DNA of 64,000 nt from Micromonospora sp. WMMD882 (lineage in GTDB: Bacteria; Actinomycetota; Actinomycetes; Mycobacteriales; Micromonosporaceae): positions 1,116,001 through 1,180,000 of the forward strand of contig NZ_CP114903.1 in NCBI RefSeq assembly GCF_027497255.1. The letters run 5' to 3'. The position numbers and the translations under genes are program-made. A model generated the notes under the pieces. The model was not told the origin of the DNA. It saw nothing but the letters and a program-made list of their open reading frames with translations, and searched no databases. Of this stretch, positions 57,177 to 64,000 are shown in pieces (position 1 is the first letter of the stretch; every line of letters starts with the position of its first letter).

Positions 57177-58392
57177 CCGGCGCCCCGTCGCCTCCCCGCG
57201 AGGTGGCGGGGCGCGCCGGGCCGCGGCCGGCGGCGGGACCGGTCACCGCCACCGCGGCCAGGCAGATCACGGTGGCGAGCACCAGCGCCGGCCGGCCGCC
57301 GAGCTGGGCGGCGAGCGAGCCCAGCGGGATGGCCACGACGATCGGGCCGAACATCACCGTGTTGGCCGTCGCGGCCACCCGACCGAGCAGCGCCGTCGGC
57401 GTGTGGGTCTGCACCGCGCTCACGGCGGCCACCAGCGCCCACGGCAGGCCCACCCCGACCGTCACCGTGGCCGCCACCACCGTCGCCGGCCAGGGCAGGA
57501 CACGGACCAGACAACCGACGGCGAACAGCGCCACGCCGATCCCACCGGCGCGGACCGGCCCGAGCCGGCCGACCAGCCGGCCGACGAACAGGCCACCGAG
57601 GACCGACCCGACGCCCTGCGCGCTGACCAGCACGCCGAGAAACGTCGTCGGCAGCGCCAGGTCGGTGGTCACGACCTCGTACACCGCCGCTGTCGTGAAA
57701 CCCGACATGGCGACCGCGACGGCCGCCAACAGCACCGTCGCCCGGACCGCCGTCGTGCCGCGCAGCAGGCGCGCCGGCGTCGTCCGGTGGCCCGCGTCGG
57801 CTGGCCGCCGGGCGGCCCGTGACGGTGGCTGCTCCGGCGGCGTCCGGACCGCGCGCACGGCCCCGTACAGCAGGGACACCAGCGTCGGCGCGGCGGCGGT
57901 GAGCGCCGCCACCGCGTGGCCGCCCCGCCACGCGTACAGGCCAGCGCCGACCAGGGGCGCCAGCAGCTTCATGCCCTCCTGGGCGCTGGACCGCCAACCG
58001 TTGACGTCGGCCAGCTCGGTGGGGGAGAGCGCGGACGGCAGCAGGGCCGTCTCGCCCGCGTCTCTCAGCACGAGGCTGATCCCGTAGACGGCGCAGACCA
58101 GGAAGAGCAGCCAGGTCTGCGCGGGACCGCGGACCGCCAGGAGGCTCAGCAGCGCGCCGGACAGCGCCAGGTTCACCGTCACCAGCAGCGGCCGTCGGGG
58201 CAGCCGGTCGACCACGTCACCCAGCCATGGCCCGGCCAGCACCGGCCCGTACACGCAGAGGCCGACCAGCGCGGCCAGGCCGGCGGAGCCGGTGAGGTCG
58301 AGCGCCCAGATCCCGGCGACCAGGATCAGCGTGGCGCCGGTGAATCCGGAGAGCGCCGAGATCACCACGAACAGGACAGCGTTGCGCCGCAT
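57163..58392 (-). CDS. MFS transporter, probable drug exporter
   Basis: ATG at 58392 follows GGGAGAAGCCG on the minus strand. The 409-aa protein has about twelve hydrophobic segments. The loop GDVVDRLPRRPLL (~58-70) corresponds to the MFS motif A between TM2 and TM3, and GVLVSAQGVGSVLGGLFVGRLVGR lies after the central loop. This is the layout of the MFS_3/antibiotic-exporter group common in actinobacteria. The central Arg/Pro-rich loop (~185-205) separates the two halves. The gene lies 77 nt from an inverted repeat that also occurs in front of the adjacent HTH gene, so it is probably under that regulator. Confidence 0.88.
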   Translation of the reverse strand: MRRNAVLFVVISALSGFTGATLILVAGIWALDLTGSAGLAALVGLCVYGPVLAGPWLGDVVDRLPRRPLLVTVNLALSGALLSLLAVRGPAQTWLLFLVCAVYGISLVLRDAGETALLPSALSPTELADVNGWRSSAQEGMKLLAPLVGAGLYAWRGGHAVAALTAAAPTLVSLLYGAVRAVRTPPEQPPSRAARRPADAGHRTTPARLLRGTTAVRATVLLAAVAVAMSGFTTAAVYEVVTTDLALPTTFLGVLVSAQGVGSVLGGLFVGRLVGRLGPVRAGGIGVALFAVGCLVRVLPWPATVVAATVTVGVGLPWALVAAVSAVQTHTPTALLGRVAATANTVMFGPIVVAIPLGSLAAQLGGRPALVLATVICLAAVAVTGPAAGRGPARPATSRGGDGAPVTAG

Positions 58393-58468
58393 CGGCTTCT
58401 CCCAGGTTCGAGTCCGGCGACTCAGATCCTCAGTGGTGAGTCGATGCGACGCAATGCTGCACCGCTAC

Positions 58469-58485
58469 GTCAATGTTTCGTTGAC
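58469..58485. promoter_or_regulatory. inverted repeat, operator copy 2 (MFS side)
   Basis: GTCAATG-TTT-CGTTGAC matches the perfect repeat at 58955 except for one arm position and the spacer. It overlaps the last codons of the HTH gene and lies upstream of the MFS start. Confidence 0.65.
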
Positions 58486-58952
58486 AGGGCGTGGTGGAGG
58501 GCGGCCAGGGCGACATGCGCCGGCGGCGGCAGTCGGGCCGGATCGACCCGGTCGAGGTCGGCCACCACCTGGGTGGCCAGCGTGTGCAACGGGCCGGGGG
58601 CGGCGTCCACGGCGATCGCCGTGGTGTCCCGCACCAGGGCGGCGTGCGGGAACCGCCGCGCCCAGGCCCGGTCCGCGCTCATCCACCGACCCAGCTCCGT
58701 CAGGGCCGACCGCAACGCGGTGAGCTGCGGCGACCAGGCGCGGTCGAGCTGGTCCCAGCGCGTCAGCCGGGCCGCCACGAGCCGCTGGCGGCGCTGCTCG
58801 GCGGCCTGCCGGCTGGTCAGGCCCAACGCCGCGGCGAGCTGCGCCCAGGTGGCGCCCGCGTGGCGGGCCCGGTCGATCAGCTCCAACTCCCGCTCGTCGA
58901 GGCGGGCTCGGGCCACGCGCAGCTCGGCCAGCTCGATCATCTCCGACTGCAT
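58470..58952 (-). CDS. small HTH-type transcriptional regulator (160 aa)
   Basis: ATG at 58952 begins a 160-aa protein of mostly helical character. Residues ~20-60 (ELELIDRARHAGATW, then AQLAAALGLTSRQAAEQR) form a helix-turn-helix like that of small actinobacterial regulators. The C-terminal half (~65-160) is an effector or dimerisation helix bundle. A perfect inverted repeat ends 3 nt before the start codon and a second copy lies before the MFS gene. The pair is therefore probably an autoregulated repressor and its exporter. The ligand is unknown. Confidence 0.8.
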   Translation of the reverse strand: MQSEMIELAELRVARARLDERELELIDRARHAGATWAQLAAALGLTSRQAAEQRRQRLVAARLTRWDQLDRAWSPQLTALRSALTELGRWMSADRAWARRFPHAALVRDTTAIAVDAAPGPLHTLATQVVADLDRVDPARLPPPAHVALAALHHALSTKH

Positions 58953-58954
58953 GT

Positions 58955-58971
58955 GTCAACGCTACGTTGAC
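58955..58971. promoter_or_regulatory. perfect inverted repeat, operator copy 1 (regulator side)
   Basis: GTCAACG-CTA-CGTTGAC has two perfect 7-bp arms and a 3-nt spacer. It begins 3 nt upstream of the HTH gene's ATG, so bound protein would block that gene's expression. Confidence 0.7.
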
Positions 58972-59041
58972 GCGGTCGCGGTGGCGCGGCCCGGCCTGCC
59001 CGCCGGCCCGGCCGTCCCGCCCCCGCGTCGGCGCCCGCCGC

Positions 59042-60073
59042 TCAGGGGCGCGCCGGCTTGCGGGCCACCACCAGCTCCCAGCCGCCCGGCAGCACCTCAG
59101 GCTTCTCGAAGCCGACCTCGGCCAGCAGGTCGGTGTAGTAGGACACCTCGCGCAGCCGGCTGACGCAGGTGTCCACCCCGATCAGGAAGTACGTCCAGAA
59201 GAACTGCACGGCCAGCCGGTCCGGGGTGCGGAACTCCTCGCAGATCAACACCTGCCCGCCCGGCGGCAACGCCGCGTACGCCTTCTCCACCAGCATCCGG
59301 GACACCTCGCCCGGCCAGTCGTGCAGCACCCGCACGAAGGAGACGGTGTCGTAGCCGTCCGGCAGCGGCTCGGCGAGGAAGTCACCGGCGACGAACCCCA
59401 ACCGCGCCGGGTCGACGCAGCCCAGGCGGGTCTGCTCCACCAGCGGCCCGACCGCCGGCAGGTTGTAGACGTCGGCCCGCAGCCCCGGGGCGTCGGCGAG
59501 GATCCGCGCGGCCAGGGTGCCGTCGCCGCCGCCGACGTCGAGCAACCGCCGCCGCCCCGACCAGAGCCGGTCGGCGTGCTGGCCGAACACCTCGACCACC
59601 GGTCCGACCCCGGCGGACATGCTCCGCTCGAACGCCGCCGTCTGCTCGTCGGTGCGCGGCGGCCAGGCGAAGTCGTCGTCGGTCATGCCGACCTCGCCGC
59701 GCAGCGCCCCGGGCAGCCGACCGTGCAACCGCTGCCACGGGTACCGGTCGCGGTCACGTTCGATCGACGCCGGCCCGAACACCGCCACCACGGCCTCCCG
59801 CAGCCCCGGCACGGCCCGGTAGCTGGCCTCGGCGATGTCGTCGCCCGGCTCCTCCCGCGCCACGAAACCGAGGCTCTCCAGGCAGTCCAGGAACTTGTAC
59901 AGCCGCAGCGGCCGCACCCCGAACCGGTCGGCCAGCTCGTCCAACCGGGCCGGACCCGGCTCCAGCACGTCGAGCAGGCCCATGCCCAGGGCGGTCTCCA
60001 GCACGTCCACGGCCTTGCTGGCGTTGACCAGCAGGCTCATCAACGCCCGGGGGGACAACGACACGGTGCTCAT
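59042..60073 (-). CDS. SAM-dependent methyltransferase (acetylserotonin O-methyltransferase-like family)
   Basis: ATG at 60073 (MSTVSLSPRAL) overlaps the PLP enzyme's stop (ATGA). The 343-aa protein has an N-terminal winged-helix dimerisation domain (~15-110) and a Rossmann-type domain with D179-V-G-G-G-D-G for SAM. It also has FVRVLHDWP (~250) and a GGQVLICEEF-like strand, as in plant-type O-methyltransferases and the actinomycin/sibiromycin-type C-methyltransferases that act on 3-hydroxykynurenine. Coupled to tryptophan dioxygenase and kynureninase-like genes, it probably methylates a kynurenine or anthranilate intermediate. Whether on carbon, oxygen or nitrogen cannot be read from the sequence. 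Confidence 0.85.
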   Translation of the reverse strand: MSTVSLSPRALMSLLVNASKAVDVLETALGMGLLDVLEPGPARLDELADRFGVRPLRLYKFLDCLESLGFVAREEPGDDIAEASYRAVPGLREAVVAVFGPASIERDRDRYPWQRLHGRLPGALRGEVGMTDDDFAWPPRTDEQTAAFERSMSAGVGPVVEVFGQHADRLWSGRRRLLDVGGGDGTLAARILADAPGLRADVYNLPAVGPLVEQTRLGCVDPARLGFVAGDFLAEPLPDGYDTVSFVRVLHDWPGEVSRMLVEKAYAALPPGGQVLICEEFRTPDRLAVQFFWTYFLIGVDTCVSRLREVSYYTDLLAEVGFEKPEVLPGGWELVVARKPARP

Positions 60074-61221
60074 CGGGTGACCTCCTGGCCGAGCGCGTCC
60101 ATGAACTCGTCGATCTCCTCGAGGGTGTTGTAGACGTGCGGGCCGACCCGCAGGTAGCCGCGCCAACTACAGACCATGTTCCGGGCGGCCAGCCGCCGCT
60201 TGACCGCCTCGCCGTCGGGGATGTCGAGACACACCACGCCGCCGCGGCCCGCGTCGGTCCCGCTGACCACCGGCAGGCCCAACGCCCCGGCCCGGTCGAT
60301 GATGTGCTGCGTGCAGCGCAGCGAGTGCGCCCGGATCGCCGGGACGCCGACCCCCGCCAGCAGGTCCAGGCCGACCTGCGAGATCAGCGAGGTCAACGGG
60401 TACGGCGTGCCGCCGGCGAAGCGCTGCGCGCCGTCGGCGAAACGCCGCGACGGCCGGAAGGTCAACGCCACGTCCCCGGCCTGCCACCCCGTCGCCGCCG
60501 GCTCCAGGCCGGGCAGCAGATCCGGGCGTACGTAGAGGAACGCGGTCCCGACCCCGCACAGCCACTTGTGCGCGCCGCCGAGCAGGAAGTCGACGCCCAG
60601 CGCGGTGACGTCGACCGGCATGACCCCGACGCTCTGGAAGGCGTCCACCACGACCAGCGCGCCGACCTCGTGCGCCCGGCGCGTCAGGCGGGCCAGATCC
60701 AGGGTGGCGCCGGAGGAGAAACTGGCGTGCGCGACGCAGACCAGCAGCGTCCGCTCGTCGATCCGGTCGATCAGGGCGTCCTCGTCGAAGCGCGGGCCCC
60801 CGGCGCCGACCACGTCCAACCGCGCGCCGTAGCGGCCGAACGCGTTCCAGACGAACGGCACGGTCGGGAACTCCAGGTCGGTGGTGACGACCCGGTCACG
60901 CGGCGGGCGGTAGTCGAAACAGGACGCCACCCGGGCCAGCAGCGTGCTCAGGTTCGCGTCGGTGACGACGCTGCCGGCCGGCGCGTTGAGCAGCGCGGCG
61001 ACCGAGTCGGCGTACCGGTCCAGGCCCTCGTGCCAGCCGCCCCAGACGTCGTCGCGCCAGCCGCGCAACGTGTCCCAGTACCGGCTCAGCACCTGCTCGG
61101 CCGCGCCGGGGACCGCGCCGGTGGAGTTGCTGTTGAGGTAGACGCAGGTGGACAGCACGGGGAACTGGTCCCGCAACGCCCGACCCGGGCCGGGGTCCCC
61201 GGTCGGCGTGGGCTCATTCAT
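60070..61221 (-). CDS. kynureninase-like PLP-dependent enzyme (aminotransferase class V fold)
   Basis: ATG at 61221 overlaps the end of the dioxygenase gene by 8 nt. The 383-aa protein has a kynureninase-like start (VYLNSNSTGAVP, compare LDGNSLG). It also has VVVDAFQSVG, whose Asp contacts the PLP ring, and the Schiff-base lysine K219 in GGAHKWLCG. It is shorter than typical KynU (~415 aa) and diverged, so cysteine-desulfurase-like alternatives exist. The direct coupling to tryptophan dioxygenase favours hydrolysis of kynurenine, or a substituted kynurenine, to anthranilate and alanine. Confidence 0.82.
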   Translation of the reverse strand: MNEPTPTGDPGPGRALRDQFPVLSTCVYLNSNSTGAVPGAAEQVLSRYWDTLRGWRDDVWGGWHEGLDRYADSVAALLNAPAGSVVTDANLSTLLARVASCFDYRPPRDRVVTTDLEFPTVPFVWNAFGRYGARLDVVGAGGPRFDEDALIDRIDERTLLVCVAHASFSSGATLDLARLTRRAHEVGALVVVDAFQSVGVMPVDVTALGVDFLLGGAHKWLCGVGTAFLYVRPDLLPGLEPAATGWQAGDVALTFRPSRRFADGAQRFAGGTPYPLTSLISQVGLDLLAGVGVPAIRAHSLRCTQHIIDRAGALGLPVVSGTDAGRGGVVCLDIPDGEAVKRRLAARNMVCSWRGYLRVGPHVYNTLEEIDEFMDALGQEVTR

Positions 61222-61945
61222 CGTCGGCCCCCGCAGCGGACACGGGCGTCCGCTCCGCTGCCGGGCCGGTGGCGTGGTCGGCGCGGACCTGCCACAGCTC
61301 GGGGTAGAAGCGGTGGTCGGCGAGGCGGGCCAGGGTGGTGGCGGCGCTGCCCCGGACGCCGGCGGGCGCGTGACTGCCGATCCGCAGGGCGATCCGGTAG
61401 TGCCGGGAGCGCCAGAGCGCCACCCGCTCGTCCCAGTCGAGCATCGCCTCGGCCAGCCGGTGCGTCGGGTCGGCCGGGCTGCCGTCGTAGAGCACGGCCA
61501 GGTCGAGCCGTCGCCGGGCGAGCAGATCCTGGAACGCCCGACCCAGGTGGCGGCTGGCGGTCTGGGCCTGCCGCCAGCCGGGCGACTCGGCGCCCGAGCC
61601 GTTGCCCAGCGCCGGCTGCATCGCCTGGAAGTCGGCGGGGGAGAGGTGACGGAACATGTCCAACTGGTCGGTGACGAGCCGGACGCACAGCACCGCTCGG
61701 GCGAGCAGCAACTCGGCCTCGCCCGGCTCATCGCCGTCGACCCGGGCGGTCGCCTCGGCGACCTCGGCCGCCGCCAGCTTCAACCACAGCTCGGTGGACT
61801 GGTGCACCACCTGGAAGAGCAACTCGTCGCGGTGGATCACCTCCTCCGGCCGTCGTTGCAGGTCGAGCAGGGCGTCCGTACGCATGTACCGCGCGTAGTC
61901 GGTGCCTCCCTCGCCGGGCAGCACCGGGGCGTAGTCTCGCTTCAC
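61214..61945 (-). CDS. kynA: tryptophan 2,3-dioxygenase
   Basis: GTG at 61945 follows AAAGGGACGATTCT. The 243-aa protein carries TDO signatures: RDELLFQVVHQSTELWLKL with the distal catalytic histidine, MFRHLSPADFQAMQPALGNGSGAESPGWR, and a C-terminal HYR histidine that should be the haem ligand. The substrate loop normally reading GTGGSSG is altered to GVRGSAA. It is shorter than catabolic TDO (~280 aa). It oxidises L-tryptophan to N-formylkynurenine. As first gene of a three-gene cassette next to a PKS, it is probably biosynthetic rather than catabolic. No formamidase is visible here. Confidence 0.9.
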   Translation of the reverse strand: MKRDYAPVLPGEGGTDYARYMRTDALLDLQRRPEEVIHRDELLFQVVHQSTELWLKLAAAEVAEATARVDGDEPGEAELLLARAVLCVRLVTDQLDMFRHLSPADFQAMQPALGNGSGAESPGWRQAQTASRHLGRAFQDLLARRRLDLAVLYDGSPADPTHRLAEAMLDWDERVALWRSRHYRIALRIGSHAPAGVRGSAATTLARLADHRFYPELWQVRADHATGPAAERTPVSAAGADDE

Positions 61946-63237
61946 AGAATCGTCCCTTTCGGTGTCGGTCTGGCGACCGCCGCGACCCGGGATCGTCGCG
62001 CGGTCATTATCCAGTGACCGGAGGCAATGACCAGATCCACCCCCGTCATGGCGTCCGTAGTGTCGGCATCGGTGTGGGTAACCGCTTTTGCGGCGAACCG
62101 GTCCGGCGTTCCCGGTATGACGTGGGTGGATGTGATCCTCCGTGGCGGGGTGGGCCGTGGCGGCGTCGGCGCGGGCGTCGGCCGTCGTCGGCGTCCGCCT
62201 TCGGCTCCGGTGGGTCCGATGCGGACGGGTCCGTCCGGAGGCGGCGTCGCTGTCCGGTTCCCGACCCGGCGGGGTCCGGCGCCGCAGGGTCGACGCCGCC
62301 CGCCCGCAGCGGGCCGAAGGCCGGCGTGGCCACCGTCACCCGCGGGTGAACTGCCCGTCAAGCCTGCTTGGAGGGGTTTCCGGCGCGGTGTCCGTGCTGG
62401 CGGGGGTGGTGATCGGTGCGAGGTGGCGTCCGTTGCCGTCGCGCCGCAGGCGGCGGCGGACAAAAGCGCGACAAATATAAATACATCACGACCACCAAAG
62501 CGGACAAGAGTTCCACAGTAGATCATAGCCTCCCCTTACCTCTGGCGGCCGACATAAGAGCTCCAACGCGACCTTTCGCGGTAGTGTCCAACAACTGAGT
62601 TCCGCTGATAGCATCCCGGCAACGATCCGTTAGACGGTTGCGCGGGGGCGCTGTTCGGGTCGATGCTGTAGCGAATTCCTATCGGCCGTCCCGGTCCTCG
62701 GTCCGGTGTTGGTCTTCCACTTCTCCTCGGTCCGGCTCCATGAGCCGGGCCTGGTGTCGCGAATTGGAGCGTGCTGTGGGCGAGGGCTCGACGGTGGTCG
62801 ACGTTCGGCAATTCCGGACGATCGGGCCCGCCGTGCCGACGGCGCGTTCCGCCGTTCGCGGCCCACGGACCGAAGGTTTTCTCCGGACATCCGACGTCGC
62901 GGTCACCCCGCGTGCGCGGCGCGGCACGGAAAGCAACCCGAATGCTCCGTCGGCGCCCGACGCCGTCGACCGGAACGCGGCTCGCGGTCGACGCCGCGCG
63001 CCACGTCCAGCGCGACCGTCCCGACCGGACGGTCGGCTCCCGCGCCTCTCACGGCCTCCCGGTCACCCGGATGAGCTGGCGAAACCCGCCAGACCGGTGG
63101 TGGCGACCAGCACGTCCTGACCCGAAATCCGCGCTCGTTTTCATCGCGTCGGCAACCTTTCCGACCCGCCAACCCGTCTGGACCCGAGAACGGTCGACGG
63201 CTGGTCGGCAAAAGGTCCCTCTGTTTAGGACAAGTGC
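61946..63237. other. 1.29-kb intergenic region between the kyn cassette and the PKS
   Basis: Open frames here lack ribosome binding sites, start at arbitrary positions and show poor codon-position bias, so I call no gene. 62440-62660 is markedly A/T-richer than anything else nearby (for example GACAAATATAAATACATC) and probably holds promoter or regulator sites. On the minus strand a GATAAT box (62011-62006), 61 nt before the dioxygenase start, is a plausible -10 without a good -35. 62130-62340 and 62880-63060 are GC-rich and repetitive. No clear operator was identified. Confidence 0.5.
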
Positions 63238-64000
63238 ATGCAGCATCCCGATCAGGCAGCATCCCGACACGATTCGCCCGCACCGTCCGAAGTAGAGGAA
63301 TGGCTGAGGGCGCGGCTGGCCGTTCAGCTCGGTCTGGACGCCGCCGGGTTGGACCCGCACGAGCGCCTCAACCGGTACGGCCTCAATTCCCTGCGGGCCG
63401 CCGAGCTCATCGCCGCGCTTTCCGGGTACCTGAACCGTCCGCTGCCGGCGACACTTGTGTGGGATCACCCGACCATCGACGCGATCGTCCGATTCCTCAC
63501 CGGCGACGCCGCGCCGCCGACCGCGTCGACGCCCCGCCCGACGGTGCGGGAATCCGAACCCATCGCCGTCGTCGGGATGGCATGCCGCTTTCCGGGAGCG
63601 CCGAACCCGGACGCCTACTGGCAATTGTTGACCCAGGGTGTCGACGCCGTCACCGAGGTTCCCGCCGACCGTTGGGACCTCGACGACTACTTCAGCCCGT
63701 CACCCGACGCGCCCGGCCGGATGAGCACCCGGTGGGGCGGCTTCCTCGACCAGGTCGACCAGTTCGACGCCGGATTCTTCGGCCTCGCCCCACGCGAGGT
63801 CGTCCAGATGGACCCGCAGCAACGACTGGTCCTGGAGCTGGCCTGGGAGGCGCTGGAGGACGCCGGCATCCCCCCGACCGCCCTGCGGGGCAGCCCCGTC
63901 GGCGTCTTCTGCGGAGCGATGTGGCACGACTACGCCCGCCTGGCCGGCCACCGCGAGGAGATCTCCCCGCACACCGCGACCGGGCAGGACCTCAGCGTCG
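63238..64000 (+). CDS. type I polyketide synthase, N-terminal ACP and start of KS (3' truncated by window end)
   Basis: ATG at 63238 (MQHPDQAASRHDSPAP) follows TTAGGACAAGTGC; the frame then stays open to the window end (254 residues). Residues ~18-85 form an acyl carrier protein with the phosphopantetheine serine S51 in YGLNSLRAAEL and the WDHPTIDAIVRFL ending. From ~107 the ketosynthase begins (EPIAVVGMACRFPG, DQFDAGFFGLAPREV, MDPQQRLVLELAWEALE). The active-site cysteine lies beyond the window. An ACP-first layout without an acyltransferase suggests a loading ACP primed by a separate ligase, or a trans-acting starter. The adjacent kyn cassette makes an anthranilate-type starter plausible (inference). 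Confidence 0.93.
   Translation, partial: MQHPDQAASRHDSPAPSEVEEWLRARLAVQLGLDAAGLDPHERLNRYGLNSLRAAELIAALSGYLNRPLPATLVWDHPTIDAIVRFLTGDAAPPTASTPRPTVRESEPIAVVGMACRFPGAPNPDAYWQLLTQGVDAVTEVPADRWDLDDYFSPSPDAPGRMSTRWGGFLDQVDQFDAGFFGLAPREVVQMDPQQRLVLELAWEALEDAGIPPTALRGSPVGVFCGAMWHDYARLAGHREEISPHTATGQDLSV

Noticed and set aside
62027..63295. Several plus-strand open frames before the PKS
   Set aside because: No ribosome binding sites, Arg/Pro-rich shadow-like composition and no motifs; a real gene could still hide here, but I cannot support one.

Overview
The window is very GC-rich actinobacterial chromosome, most like Micromonosporaceae (Micromonospora or relatives). The evidence is the strong G/C third-position bias, GTG starts and GTGA/ATGA gene overlaps, mycothiol-type and LAL regulator families, and secreted GH5/GH13/GH16 enzymes with CBM2, CBM13 and CBM20 modules. 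The genus is inference.

Region A (about 1.3-36.3 kb) is an island of signalling genes and caspase-fold proteins. A plus-strand operon encodes a dynamin-like GTPase, a divergent kinase, a DUF4407-like membrane protein, a TerY-type vWA protein, a vWA-PP2C fusion, a second divergent kinase, a DA1-like metallopeptidase with zinc fingers, and a small protein. These genes overlap or nearly abut and contain a TerY-P-type triad (vWA, PP2C, kinase). A LAL-family LuxR regulator, a caspase p20 protein and a small protein follow. Next come a truncated LAL-like regulator (minus strand) and a plus-strand set: an unknown, possibly sigma-like protein, a CHAT protein with intact His/Cys, and a large CHAT protein that has lost both catalytic residues. 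Converging on it is a six-gene minus-strand operon: membrane Ser/Thr kinase, small-anchor helical protein, ClpB-like AAA+ ATPase, NrdG-like radical SAM protein, zinc-ribbon/FHA protein and a third, intact CHAT protein. I read the island as a phosphorylation-controlled stress or immunity system with protease effectors. The domain content is visible in the sequence; the joint function is inference.

Region B (about 36.5-45.7 kb) is for polysaccharide use: a secreted alpha-amylase, a FAD monooxygenase, a ThuA-like protein, a secreted GH16 glucanase, a secreted CBM2-GH5 cellulase and a LacI-family repressor. Region C (46.0-55.8 kb) is an L-arabinose operon: araB, araD, a YtfQRT-YjfF-type ABC transporter, araA and a second LacI-type regulator. 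Four promoter regions in B and C carry palindromes with an AGCGCT core, the usual LacI-family operator core. Two of them sit directly downstream of a predicted -10 box, and one overlaps it.

Region D (55.9-59.0 kb) holds a degraded gene fragment, a secreted streptogrisin-like protease, an MFS exporter and a small HTH regulator. The same inverted repeat lies in front of both the exporter and the regulator. Region E (59.0-64.0 kb) is the edge of a biosynthetic cluster. A minus-strand cassette encodes tryptophan 2,3-dioxygenase, a kynureninase-like PLP enzyme and an SAM-dependent methyltransferase. A 1.3-kb non-coding region separates it from the start of a type I polyketide synthase (ACP, then KS), which runs off the window. 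An anthranilate-type precursor made from tryptophan is the natural reading.

I saw no rRNA, tRNA, IS element or CRISPR array.
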